Source: JALORV01 sp963791235
Lineage (GTDB): Bacteria > Pseudomonadota > Gammaproteobacteria > Burkholderiales > Burkholderiaceae_F
Assembly: GCA_963791235.1 (NCBI GenBank)
Contig: CAWBRW010000029.1
Location: 248,001 to 312,000 of the forward strand
Reading direction: 5' to 3'
Length of the DNA stretch: 64,000 bases
Of the stretch, positions 43,788 to 52,300 are shown one piece after another. The stretch's first letter is position 1, and each line of letters begins with the position of its first letter. The position numbers and the translations under genes are program-made. The notes under the pieces were generated by a model. It had not been told where the DNA came from and did no database searches. It was given only the letters and a program-made list of their open reading frames with translations.

Positions 43788-45819
43788 GGAGCTTCTCCCG
43801 GCGCCTGCGACGCAGCCACCACATCAGACCGCCGGCCGCGGCGGCCATCGACAGAAATTCAGGCTCGGGTGTGCTCGGCACTTCGCCGACTGCGAGTTCG
43901 CTGACGCCCTCGGGCAGCGGTTGCGGCTGATCGACACTGCGCTGCACGCCAGTCGGATTGCGGACGACTTGGTCGACTGCGATGAACGAGGTGTAGTCGG
44001 TCAGCAGCCCGTACTGCAGTCCCAGCGCGGTGATTTCCTTCACTGCCGCGCTGTCATGGACGAGCTTCTGGTAGTCCCCGAGCGTGGCGATGCGGCTGCG
44101 CGCCCACAGTGTCGCGAGCGCCTGTGTCTTCGCCTCCGGGGTGCGATTCGTCGAAATGTCGATCGACCGATGAAGCGCGCCGGTGGCCGTCAAGCCGGAA
44201 ATCTCGATCGTGCCTGCGGGGGCGCCACGAAACTTGCCGGACAACACCAGCGGCCGTTGCGCGAAGAGATCCGGCAGTTGCGGCGGATCGACGTCATAGG
44301 CATCGAAGTCGCGGAACCCCACGCGGATCCGGGTCAATAGCGGCGCCTCGATGTAGCGGCGGAAGCGGTCGGCCTCGATCGCCGCCTGCTGCGAATTCAG
44401 CACGATGAAGGCCTCGCCGCGTCCGGCGCGTGCCAGTCCTTCGATCAGGAAGCGATTGACCGAGGATCCGATGCCGAAGGCGAAGACGTTGGCCTGGCCC
44501 AGGTTGGCGCGCACCAGGTCCATCGCCTCCTTCTCGATCGAGACGTAGCCGTCGGTGATGATCACGAAACTGCGCGCGCGGTCGGCCTCAGCCGGCAGCG
44601 CCAGCGCGGCGCGCAGGGCCGCCAGCAGTTCGGTTGAGCCGCCGCCGCGCTGGCCATCGATGAACCGCCGTGCCATCTCGACGTTTTCACGCGTCGCCGG
44701 CAGCGATTGCCGTGCCAGCATCGAATGACCGCCAGCAAACGGAATGATGTTGAACGTGTCGGTCGGCCGCAGATTCGCGACCAGTCCGCGGAGCAGCGCC
44801 TTCGCAGTGTCGATCGGGAACCCGTGCATCGAACCGGAGACGTCGAGCACGAAGACGTACTCGCGCGGCACGATCGCCGCGGTGGCAACCCGCGCGGGCG
44901 GCTCGATCATCGCAAGGAAGAAGTTCTCGTCCCTGCCCTCGTGCACCAGCACGCCGGAGGCGATCTCGCGGCCGGCGAGTCGATACTCGATGACGATGTC
45001 ACGGTTGGCGTGCTCGACCGCCGCAGGCAAGGCTGCCTTGACGCTGCGACTGCCTGCATCCTCGATCTCGAAGCGGTGCGATGGCGATGTCAGGTCCTGC
45101 ACCGGGATCGGGCTGGCGACCTCGACCGTCATCGCCAGCACGGCCTTGGGCGCGACGCCGGCGCGCAGCGTCGGCTGTGCGATCCACGTTTCCGCCTGGT
45201 GGCTTTCGCGCCCGGGCGCACCCTTGTAGCGCGGGCCGACGACCATCGGGAAGACGAAGCGATAGGTGCCGTCGGTCGGGATGATCGTTTCGCTGTAGCG
45301 CAAATCGACGTCGATCTCGTCACCAGGCATCAGGTTGGCGATCGACATCTGGAACACATTCGGCCGATGCTGTTCGAGCAGCGAGGCGCTCTTGCCGGCC
45401 TGCTTTGCGCTCTCGTATTCACGCCGCGCCGCCTGCTTCTCGCGGATCTGCGCCTGCACGACGCGCTCGCCGACGCGCATCGTCAGCGCCGTGACTGCGG
45501 CCCGCGTCGACGCCGGAAACACGTAGCGCGCCTCGAGTGCCTCGGTGCCCTCGTTCCTATAGCGCTGCACGACGCGCACGTCGGCGATCACGCCGCTCAC
45601 CTTCACGTCAACGGTCGTCGACTTCAGCGGCAGCGCATCGACGCCGGGCTCGGCTCGATCGACAACAAAGTACGGCGACAGCGTGCGCTCGGCGTTGTCG
45701 GTACGGTCGGTGTCCCGCACCTGTGCGTCGGCCGGTGCTAGCGCGAACAGCGCGCCTGCCGCGACGAGTCCACCCAGCAGCCCGCGAAGCACAGTGGCAA
45801 GAGTCATCGACGGCTCCAT
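43780..45819 (-). CDS. VIT and vWA domain protein with PEP-CTERM-type sorting signal
   Basis: A 679-residue exported protein. A signal peptide (LRGLLGGLVAAGALFALAPADAQ) is followed by a VIT (inter-alpha-trypsin) domain at about 60-180 (VKVSGVIADVRVVQRYRNEG, EARYVFPAS, IREKQAARREYESAK) and a von Willebrand A domain from about 320 with the metal-binding MIDAS motif DVSGSM (326-331) and ITDGYV. The tail is TPEPEF (PEP at 651-653), a short hydrophobic helix and five arginines (RRRRR), i.e. a PEP-CTERM-like signal. Its start overlaps the stop of the upstream VIT-like gene (TAATG). Predicted substrate of the adjacent exosortase; likely surface or envelope anchored. Confidence 0.9.
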   Translation of the reverse strand: MEPSMTLATVLRGLLGGLVAAGALFALAPADAQVRDTDRTDNAERTLSPYFVVDRAEPGVDALPLKSTTVDVKVSGVIADVRVVQRYRNEGTEALEARYVFPASTRAAVTALTMRVGERVVQAQIREKQAARREYESAKQAGKSASLLEQHRPNVFQMSIANLMPGDEIDVDLRYSETIIPTDGTYRFVFPMVVGPRYKGAPGRESHQAETWIAQPTLRAGVAPKAVLAMTVEVASPIPVQDLTSPSHRFEIEDAGSRSVKAALPAAVEHANRDIVIEYRLAGREIASGVLVHEGRDENFFLAMIEPPARVATAAIVPREYVFVLDVSGSMHGFPIDTAKALLRGLVANLRPTDTFNIIPFAGGHSMLARQSLPATRENVEMARRFIDGQRGGGSTELLAALRAALALPAEADRARSFVIITDGYVSIEKEAMDLVRANLGQANVFAFGIGSSVNRFLIEGLARAGRGEAFIVLNSQQAAIEADRFRRYIEAPLLTRIRVGFRDFDAYDVDPPQLPDLFAQRPLVLSGKFRGAPAGTIEISGLTATGALHRSIDISTNRTPEAKTQALATLWARSRIATLGDYQKLVHDSAAVKEITALGLQYGLLTDYTSFIAVDQVVRNPTGVQRSVDQPQPLPEGVSELAVGEVPSTPEPEFLSMAAAAGGLMWWLRRRRREKLHA

Positions 45820-46688
45820 TACTCGGCCACGCGGGCCAGCGTGGCGGAGCTCGACTGGCGTGGCGTCACGGCGAGCGTCGTCCAGTAGACGTCATGGCCG
45901 CTCACCACCTCGAACTCGATCGCGCCCTGGGCGAGTGGCGCCAGCGCCTCGACATTGGCCAACGGCACGACGTAGGCGACGCCGGCTCGTACACGGCCCA
46001 GCTCGACTAAGCGCGCCGGCCCTGTCGCAGGCCGCAAGGTGACCGTCGCCACGCCGGTGGCGTCGGCAGGCGGGATGACGACAACGCGACCACCGTTTGG
46101 TTGGGCCACCAGCAGCACCTGCGCGCGGATCGGCGCGACCGTCGCCGGCAGGGTGATGCTCCAGGCGACACCGGCCGGCTGCAGCGTGTCGGTCGCAGCG
46201 ACTTCGACGGTGGCCTGCCTGCCCGGCGGCAGCTGCATCAGGTCGGCTATGGCTTCGTCTTCGCTGGCGCTGACGTGGCCCGCGTCCGGATCGTCTTCGC
46301 CGCCGCAGTCGGTGCCGCCGAGAAGGGCCAGTGAACGGCCGTCGCGGGTGATGGAGAGGCTGTCGACGCTGGCTTCCGTGGCCGGAAGGTGCGTCCCCAG
46401 GTCAACCGTCTGGGCCGTGTCGTTGCGTACCGTCTGCACGACGCGAACGTCGGCGAGCAGGCCGAGGAACCGCATCTCGAGCGCGGCGTCCACCAGGTGC
46501 AGCCGCCGTTCGGCGGGAGTCGCTGCGGTGGATGCAGGCGCAGCGGACCGGACCGCCGTCGTCCGAGTGGCAGCGGGCTGCAGGGCATTTTCCGCTGCCG
46601 ACGCGGCGTCGACAGGAGCAATAAGCAGCAGGGCGAGCAATTCGGCGGCGGTGATCATGCCGTCGCGCATCAGGTGCAACGCGGACAT
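45819..46688 (-). CDS. Exported protein with VIT-like domain only
   Basis: A 289-residue protein; the ATG at 46688 has AAGGAG six bases upstream and is followed by a hydrophobic export segment (AAELLALLLIAPVDAASA). The region MRFLGLLADVRVVQTVRNDTAQTVDLGTHLPATEASVDSLSI closely parallels the VIT domain of the next gene (SGVIADVRVVQRYRNEG...), so it looks like a shortened paralogue. It has no vWA domain, no MIDAS motif and no PEP-CTERM tail. First gene of the exosortase operon. It may partner the sorted VIT/vWA protein. Confidence 0.75.
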   Translation of the reverse strand: MSALHLMRDGMITAAELLALLLIAPVDAASAAENALQPAATRTTAVRSAAPASTAATPAERRLHLVDAALEMRFLGLLADVRVVQTVRNDTAQTVDLGTHLPATEASVDSLSITRDGRSLALLGGTDCGGEDDPDAGHVSASEDEAIADLMQLPPGRQATVEVAATDTLQPAGVAWSITLPATVAPIRAQVLLVAQPNGGRVVVIPPADATGVATVTLRPATGPARLVELGRVRAGVAYVVPLANVEALAPLAQGAIEFEVVSGHDVYWTTLAVTPRQSSSATLARVAE

Positions 46689-46857
46689 CGGGTTCTCCTT
46701 GTCGTCGTCCATCGGGCCCGTCGGGCGGGTACGGAACGAACGATCCGCGGCATGCACGAAGCGCGTGCGAAGCCGGCGCGCGACTTGTGTGAAGGTGGCG
46801 TGAAGGCGCCGGTCCTCCCGGCCTATGCCGAATGGCCGAGTCGTCTAGGCCGGCTGA

Positions 46858-46867
46858 TGAATGTTCA
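46858..46867. promoter_or_regulatory. Near-palindrome TGAATGTTCA in the divergent region of the exosortase operon
   Basis: This 10-base element lies in the 245-base region between the VIT-like gene and the divergent small membrane protein gene. It differs at one central base from TGAATATTCA, the centre of the 16-bp palindrome at 48490-48505 next to the LuxR/hybrid kinase pair. It may be a second binding site for the same regulator. It is short, so chance is possible. Confidence 0.3.
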
Positions 46868-46933
46868 AGACCGTGGTGAGCGCGGACGATTCGTCCCGCA
46901 GTCGATTGCAGCTGTCAATCCACGGAGGGACCC

Positions 46934-47239
46934 ATGCGCAACCAGACGAACCGGAGCAACTATTCATCAGAAGAGGAGATGCGCAATACACGCCTGGCGC
47001 GCGGTCTGCGCGCGGTGGCAGCCACCGTGGTTGTCGGCGGGATCGTGATCGCCGCATTCGACAGCGGTTTGTCGTCGAGCGGCGTCACGCCGGGTGACGC
47101 CCCGGTCGGGCAGGCCGGTGCCACCGGAACGGCGGCCCCGCTTATCAGTCCGGCCGCGGATGCGCCCACATCGCGTCCGGCCGTTGTGGACGACCCGGCG
47201 CTCGGGCGCCTCGACAGGGCAATGGAACCGCACGGCTGA
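46934..47239 (+). CDS. Hypothetical small membrane protein
   Basis: A 101-residue protein, unrecognised. GGAGGGA lies before the ATG at 46934. A basic N-terminal region is followed by one hydrophobic helix (AVAATVVVGGIVIAAF) and a Ser/Ala/Pro-rich tail, giving a single-pass inner-membrane protein with about 55 residues probably outside. It is divergent from the exosortase operon and 32 bases upstream of the rhodanese gene. It may be a component of the VIT/exosortase system, by position only. Confidence 0.6.
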   Translation: MRNQTNRSNYSSEEEMRNTRLARGLRAVAATVVVGGIVIAAFDSGLSSSGVTPGDAPVGQAGATGTAAPLISPAADAPTSRPAVVDDPALGRLDRAMEPHG

Positions 47240-47271
47240 ATCCGTCGGCCACGATCGCGGAGGAAGGCAAG

Positions 47272-47696
47272 ATGGAACGGTTACTTTCGCTTCTGGCACT
47301 TGCGGATACCGCCACGACGCTGGCGGCGGCGCCTGTCGTGGTTGGAAGCGAGGCGTGTCCGACCTACGCCGTTGACATCGAGTCGTTCGCGTCGTGTGAC
47401 GGTGACCGTGTCGCGATGCCAGCGGCCCTGCAGCTGACTTCCGTGATGCTGCTCGCCGAGCTGGCCACGCCGCTCGCGACCGAAACGATCGTGATGCTGA
47501 TGTGCCGCTCGGGCGAAGGCAGTACGCGGGCTGCGGACGAACTCGCGCTGCGCGGCTAGCGCACGTCGTGAGCGTGACCGATGGCTTCGAAGGCGACGTC
47601 GGCCCGGACCGCCGACGTGCGCTCAATGGCTGGAAGAACGCAGGCCTGCCGTGGACTGCACGCGTCGACGCCGCCCTGATCGCAGGAGCGCGCTGA
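47272..47696 (+). pseudogene. Rhodanese-like sulfurtransferase domain protein, one frameshift
   Basis: Reconstructed as about 141 residues. AGGAAGG precedes the ATG. A short hydrophobic N-terminus leads to YAVDIESFASCDGDR, then the rhodanese active-site loop MLMCRSGEGSTRAA (catalytic Cys). In a second frame the conserved rhodanese end VVSVTDGFEGD...LNGWKNAGLPWT follows. One base is missing near 47550-47560; restoring it gives ELALRGLAHVVSVTDGF. Rhodaneses move sulfane sulfur or act as redox/phosphatase-like modules. A strong terminator follows. It is co-oriented with the small membrane gene, divergent from the exosortase operon. Confidence 0.75.
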
Positions 47697-47713
47697 CCGA
47701 CTGTCTCCCTGGC

Positions 47714-47760
47714 ACTCCAGGTGTGCCGCCCCTACGGGATGGTCGCCTGGAGTTTTTTTT
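47714..47760 (+). terminator. Intrinsic terminator after the rhodanese gene
   Basis: ACTCCAGG (47714-47721) pairs with CCTGGAGT (47746-47753), followed by an unbroken run of T residues to 47760. It overlaps the 3' end of the convergent LuxR-type gene. Confidence 0.8.
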
Positions 47761-48430
47761 GGGCGGCGACGACGGCCTCGGTGCGATTGCGCACGTCGAG
47801 TGCGCGGAAGATCGCCAGCAGATGGACTTTCACAGTCCCTTCCGACAGGCCCAGTTCACGCGCGATCAGCTTGTTCGGCAGGCCGCGCGCCAGCAGTGCC
47901 AGGACCTCGAGCTGCCGCTGGGTCAAGCCATGCACCGCAGAAGGACTCGCAGCCGCCGACGCACCGTTGCCCGGCTCGCGGCCTGCGCCATGGCCGGTCA
48001 GGAACCTGAGCGGCGCGTAGGTTCCGCCCGAGAGCACCAGACGCACCGCCTGCAACACCACCGCTGCGGAATCAGACTTCGGAATGAAGCCGGAAACGCC
48101 ACAATCGATCAGCTCTCGGACCAGCGCGCACGACTCCTCCGCCGACACGACGATGATCGGCAAGGTCGGGAACTGTGCGCGCAGCCGCCCGATCCAGGGC
48201 ACACCGTCCGATCCGGGCATGTTGAGATCCACGAGTGCGAGATCCGGATCTTCGGCGGCCCAGCGTTCGACCTCGCTGGCGTTCTGCGCTTCGAGCCATT
48301 GGATGTGCGGCGACAACGATGCCAGTGCGTGGCGCATCGCCAGCCGGACCATTTCGTGGTCGTCCGCCAGCAAGATCCTCAGCGCGGGGCTGGCGTGGCC
48401 CGAGTCCGGCGGGTAAGGTGCATGCGGCAT
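47732..48430 (-). CDS. LuxR/NarL-family response regulator
   Basis: A 232-residue two-domain regulator. Receiver domain: LLADDHEMVRLAM, phospho-Asp in LALVDLNMPGSDG, VVSAEES, Lys in IPKSD. Output domain: GLTQRQLEVLALLARGLPNKLIARELGLSEGTVKVHLLAIFRAL, a standard GerE helix-turn-helix. I chose the ATG at 48430. It is divergent from a hybrid sensor kinase, 94 bases away, with a perfect palindrome between them, so the two probably form a two-component pair. Candidates for control are the neighbouring rhodanese and exosortase genes. Confidence 0.9.
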   Translation of the reverse strand: MPHAPYPPDSGHASPALRILLADDHEMVRLAMRHALASLSPHIQWLEAQNASEVERWAAEDPDLALVDLNMPGSDGVPWIGRLRAQFPTLPIIVVSAEESCALVRELIDCGVSGFIPKSDSAAVVLQAVRLVLSGGTYAPLRFLTGHGAGREPGNGASAAASPSAVHGLTQRQLEVLALLARGLPNKLIARELGLSEGTVKVHLLAIFRALDVRNRTEAVVAAQKKLQATIP

Positions 48431-48489
48431 GGCGTGGCCAACATACGCCCGGCGCGATGCTGCAAGCAAGAGGAGGGGCGGGAGTGATA

Positions 48490-48505
48490 GCGTGAATATT
48501 CACGC
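48490..48505. promoter_or_regulatory. 16-bp perfect palindrome between LuxR regulator and hybrid kinase
   Basis: GCGTGAATATTCACGC lies in the 94-base divergent region (48431-48524). A perfect palindrome here is a natural operator for a dimeric LuxR-type protein, probably the adjacent regulator acting on both promoters. Confidence 0.55.
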
Positions 48506-48524
48506 CGGCCTTGCAGGCGGGGGG

Positions 48525-50832
48525 ATGAGGCTCATCGGGCTCGTCGGCGCGGCCCTGCTCGTTGGCTGCAACTTGGCTCCCGGCCCGGACATCCAGCGGC
48601 TGACCGAAGGGGCGTCCAAGGGCGGGCAGGTCATCGCACTGCCACACGACTGGCCTGTCGGGTCCTTTGTCCAGGGAACTACGGTCTCCATCCCGTTCAG
48701 TGCCGTGGGATCGTCGGACTCCCTCGGTGTGTATATCGGTCCGACGACGTTGACGTTTCGAGCGACATTCAATGACCGCTTCGTCCATGAAACGGGGGAC
48801 GCGTCATCGCCAGGAATCAACTACGGGAGCTACCGAGCGCGGCCCCACTTCCGCATTCCGGCCGAACTCATCAGCCCCGCTGAGAATGTGCTGACCCTGC
48901 AGCTGTTCATGCCTCAGGGCACAACCTATGCGCAACTCGGCCGCATCTACGTTGGCGATGATGAAGCAGTCGAAGCCTTGGCGTTGCGTCGCCTGCTTGC
49001 GTTCCACATCGGACCGCTTGCCATAGGCATCATGCTTTTCGCGGTGGGACTGGTAGCCATGGGCCTGTGGCGAGGTCGACGCGACAGCGAGCTGTTCATG
49101 CTGCTGGCGATTGGTTCCTTGCTCTGGGCCTCGCAGATCCTGCTGTTCCAATGGCCGACCCGACTCTTGCCGTCACCGCACTGGTCGGTGTTCGTCAATT
49201 CGATGTACGCGTGGTTTCCTGCACTGATAGGAGTGTTCTTCCTGCGCTTCGCGTATCGGCGTTCGCGAACGCTCGAATGGTTTGCGATGACACTTGCGAT
49301 CGTCGTCGCGCCCCTTATGTATGCGGGTCTTCTGTGGGGCTTTGCCGAGGCGGCATTCATTGGCTTGCGACTGGGTGTCCTGGTTTTCATTTCGCTGGCC
49401 CTGATTGCCGTACTGCGATACGCGCTGCAGTTGCGCACGTGGACTGGTTACACGCTATTCGCTATGGGAGCCGTGTGCGTAGGCGTGGCGATCCGGGACT
49501 TCGTTCGGTCGTCTGTCTCCAGACTCCTACGATGAGCTGATTCTCAATCCCTATTCCGGCCTTGCACTGCTGCTGTTTGCGGGCTGGATGTTGCTCGAGC
49601 GTTACCACAAGGCCTACGCGGACTTTGAGATGCTGAACCGCGACCTGGAACATCGGGTGGCGGCGGCGAACGTCGAACTGCATCGGCGCCTCGAGCAGAT
49701 GGAAGTCGCGAGTGCGACCGCCGAGCAGGCCAGCGCCGCAAAGTCGCGCTTCTTCGCGGCTGCCAGCCACGACCTGCGGCAGCCTCTGCATTCGCTCGGG
49801 TTGTTTGCCACGGCGCTGCGGGACGTCGTGGGCAACGCCGAGGGGCGAGACCTGGTGCGACGCATCGGCGATTCGATCGCGGCGCTGAACCGCCTGTTTG
49901 ATGAACTGCTCGACATTTCACGACTCGAGGCCGGCACCGTCGAGGTGCGGCGGCGCGACATCGCGTTGCAGCCGCTGTTCGATCGACTGGCCGATGAATT
50001 CAGCGCCGAGGCGATGGAAGAGGTACTGCGGTTGCGCTTTCACCCGACCGCGCTGGCGGTCAATACCGATCCGACGTTGCTCGAGCGTGTGCTCGCCAAC
50101 CTCGTGTCCAACGCGATCCGCTACACGCAAAATGGTGGTGTGCTGATCGGCGCGCGGCGCCGCGGCCGCTCCGTCGAACTGCAGATCTGGGACACCGGCA
50201 TCGGCATCCCGCTCGAGCAGCAATCGAAGATCTTCGAGGAGTTCTATCAGGTGGCGAACCCGGCGCGCGACCCGCGCCAGGGCCTGGGCCTCGGCTTGGC
50301 GATCGTCCGTCGCCTTACGGCGTTGCTCGATGTGCCACTCGACTTCCGATCGGTCGCCGGGCAGGGAACCTGCTTCACGTTGCGTGTGCCGCGCGTCGAG
50401 GGCCCGGTCGCACCCGAGCCGGCCGAAGAACTGCCCGAGTTCGACAGGCGCTTCGAAGGTCGGCGCGCGATGGTCGTCGATGACGATGCGGCCATCTGCG
50501 AAGCCACGGTGCGATTGCTGGACCACTGGGGCTTCGAGACCCGGGCCGCCCCGCACTTCGCGCAGGCGTGCGAGCTGGTCGACGCCGGCTTCGTGCCCGA
50601 TGTCATCCTCGCCGACGTGCGCCTGGCGGAAGATGTTGACGGCATCTGCACCGTAGATCGGCTGCGGGAGCGCCTGCGTCGGACGGTGCCGGCCTTGCTG
50701 ATCTCCGGCGACACTGGCGCGCGGGAACTCGCTCGCGTCAGGGAGAGCGGGCTGCTGCTGCTGACCAAGCCGGTCGCGCCTGCGCGCCTGCGCAGCGCAT
50801 TGCATGCCCTGCTTGCTGCCCAGCTGAACTGA
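48525..50832 (+). pseudogene. 7TM-type hybrid sensor histidine kinase, one frameshift
   Basis: Reconstructed as about 768 residues. A lipobox-type signal (GLVGAALLVGC) is followed by an extracytoplasmic beta domain of about 150 residues (GTTVSIPF...VYIGPTTLTFRATFND), seven hydrophobic helices in the 7TMR-DISM style, a coiled coil, HisKA (AASHDLRQPLHSLGLF with the phospho-His), an ATPase domain (VLANLVSNAIRYT, WDTGIGIP, GLGLGLAIVRRL) and a C-terminal receiver (VVDDDAAI, Asp in ILADVRLAED, Lys in LLTKPV). One extra base near 49500-49525 shifts the frame at the last helix. Divergent partner of the LuxR regulator. Confidence 0.85.
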
Positions 50833-50841
50833 ACGATATTG

Positions 50842-52281
50842 TCAGCGCGCAACGGCGCGCGGCAGCACGAGCGTGGCGACGGCACCGCCAGCCGGGTGAT
50901 TCGCCAGGCGCGCCCCGCCGCCGTGTTGCGTGGCGACCTCGCGTACGAAGGCGAGTCCCAGGCCGGTGCCCTTGCGGCCGGTATCCGGCCGCGGCAGTGA
51001 AAAGAACTTTTCGAATACGCGCTCGCGGGCAAATTCAGGCAGCCCGGGGCCGTGGTCCCGGACGGTCAGCTCGATGCGACCACGCACATCGTGCGCATCG
51101 ACCGTCACCGTGGCCTCGCGCGGCGAAAACTCGATCGCATTCAGGACCAGATTCGCCAACGCGCGCTGCAGCAGGAAGCGATCGCCCGACACTGCGAGCT
51201 CGGGGTCGACGTCGACAAACAGCTCCACGTCGCGCCGGGTCGCGAGCGGCGCCATCTCCTCGCGCACCGCGTCGGCGAGTTGCGCCAGCAGGATGGTCTC
51301 GCGGTGCTGCAAGGCGCGGCGTCGTTCCAGGCCGGACAGCTCCAGCATCCGCTCCACCAGATCCTGTGCGCGCCGGACCTGCTCCTCGACGTTGCCGGTG
51401 AAGCGGATGCGCGCATCTTCCGGCAACGGCTCGCGCAACAGTTCCGCCGCACCACGGATCGCGGCCAGCGGACTCTTGATCTCGTGCGTCAGCGCGGCGA
51501 CGTACTCGTCGACGTAGCTCTTGCCGGCCAGCGCGTCGCGCATGTCGAGGAATGCGGCGCGCAGCGAATGTGACAGCGGCCGACCCTCGCCGGGACGCGC
51601 GCGCAGCGCACGCCACATGTCGGTCACGAATCCGAACGGACGGACCAGCCAGACGGTGACCATCAGCAGCAGCAGCGCGAAGGCGGCGGCCGAGATCACG
51701 CCGAAGATCACCAGCTTCTCGCGTGCATTGGCAATGAAGGGCGAGAACGCGGCGATCGCCTTGCCCACCCCCACCATGCCGACGATTTCGTCGGGTCCGT
51801 CCGGCGCGGCGCGCTCGCGTATTGCGGCGCCCACGTACATGACCGCCGACGCCGGGTCGGCAGGATCGTTGAGTGTCGTGCGCGCACCGTACTGGCCGGC
51901 CAGCGTGCGCCCGACATCGAGCCAGGGGCGGTAGTCCTTGCCGACATCGCGGGCGGCCGAGTCGAACAGCACGATGCCGTTCGCGTCGGTCACGTAGACA
52001 TGCAGATCGACCCGCGTCTTGTCGACGTTGAAGATACGCGCGTTTAACGGACGCCTTTCCAGCTGCTGCAGCGTGCGCTCCAGCTCCTCGGTCTGGATCA
52101 CGCCGCTGTAGACCTGCCGTTCCAGCAGCGTTGCCAGGAGATTGGCCGTGTCTACCAGCGAGTCTTCGGCCGACTCGCGGTAACGCGGGTCGATGTCGAC
52201 GCTGACGCGGTACAGCAGGAATACCACCGCCGCGATGTAGACAACGACGACCCCGAGAAAGATGCGCGAGCGCCGGGACAT
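50842..52281 (-). CDS. creC: Sensor histidine kinase CreC
   Basis: A 479-residue kinase, close to the length of E. coli CreC. An N-terminal helix (IFLGVVVVYIAAVVFLLY) is followed by RYRESAEDSLVDTANLLATLLE (typical CreC), a periplasmic CACHE-like sensor, a second helix near residue 190, a linker, HisKA with ALTHEIKSPLAAIRGAAELL and an ATPase domain (LANLVLNAIEFSP, VRDHGPGLPEF, GTGLGLAFVREV). CreC responds to carbon and fermentation state in enterobacteria; the signal here is unknown. It begins 19 bases after creB and converges on the hybrid kinase gene. Confidence 0.88.
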   Translation of the reverse strand: MSRRSRIFLGVVVVYIAAVVFLLYRVSVDIDPRYRESAEDSLVDTANLLATLLERQVYSGVIQTEELERTLQQLERRPLNARIFNVDKTRVDLHVYVTDANGIVLFDSAARDVGKDYRPWLDVGRTLAGQYGARTTLNDPADPASAVMYVGAAIRERAAPDGPDEIVGMVGVGKAIAAFSPFIANAREKLVIFGVISAAAFALLLLMVTVWLVRPFGFVTDMWRALRARPGEGRPLSHSLRAAFLDMRDALAGKSYVDEYVAALTHEIKSPLAAIRGAAELLREPLPEDARIRFTGNVEEQVRRAQDLVERMLELSGLERRRALQHRETILLAQLADAVREEMAPLATRRDVELFVDVDPELAVSGDRFLLQRALANLVLNAIEFSPREATVTVDAHDVRGRIELTVRDHGPGLPEFARERVFEKFFSLPRPDTGRKGTGLGLAFVREVATQHGGGARLANHPAGGAVATLVLPRAVAR

Positions 52282-52300
52282 CAGCGACGCGGGGCGAGGG

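Noticed and set aside
43780..45819. Reading the VIT/vWA protein as a substrate of a classical sortase (LPxTG type)
   Set aside because: There is no LPxTG-like motif; the tail has PEP, a short helix and arginines, and the neighbour is an exosortase, not a sortase.
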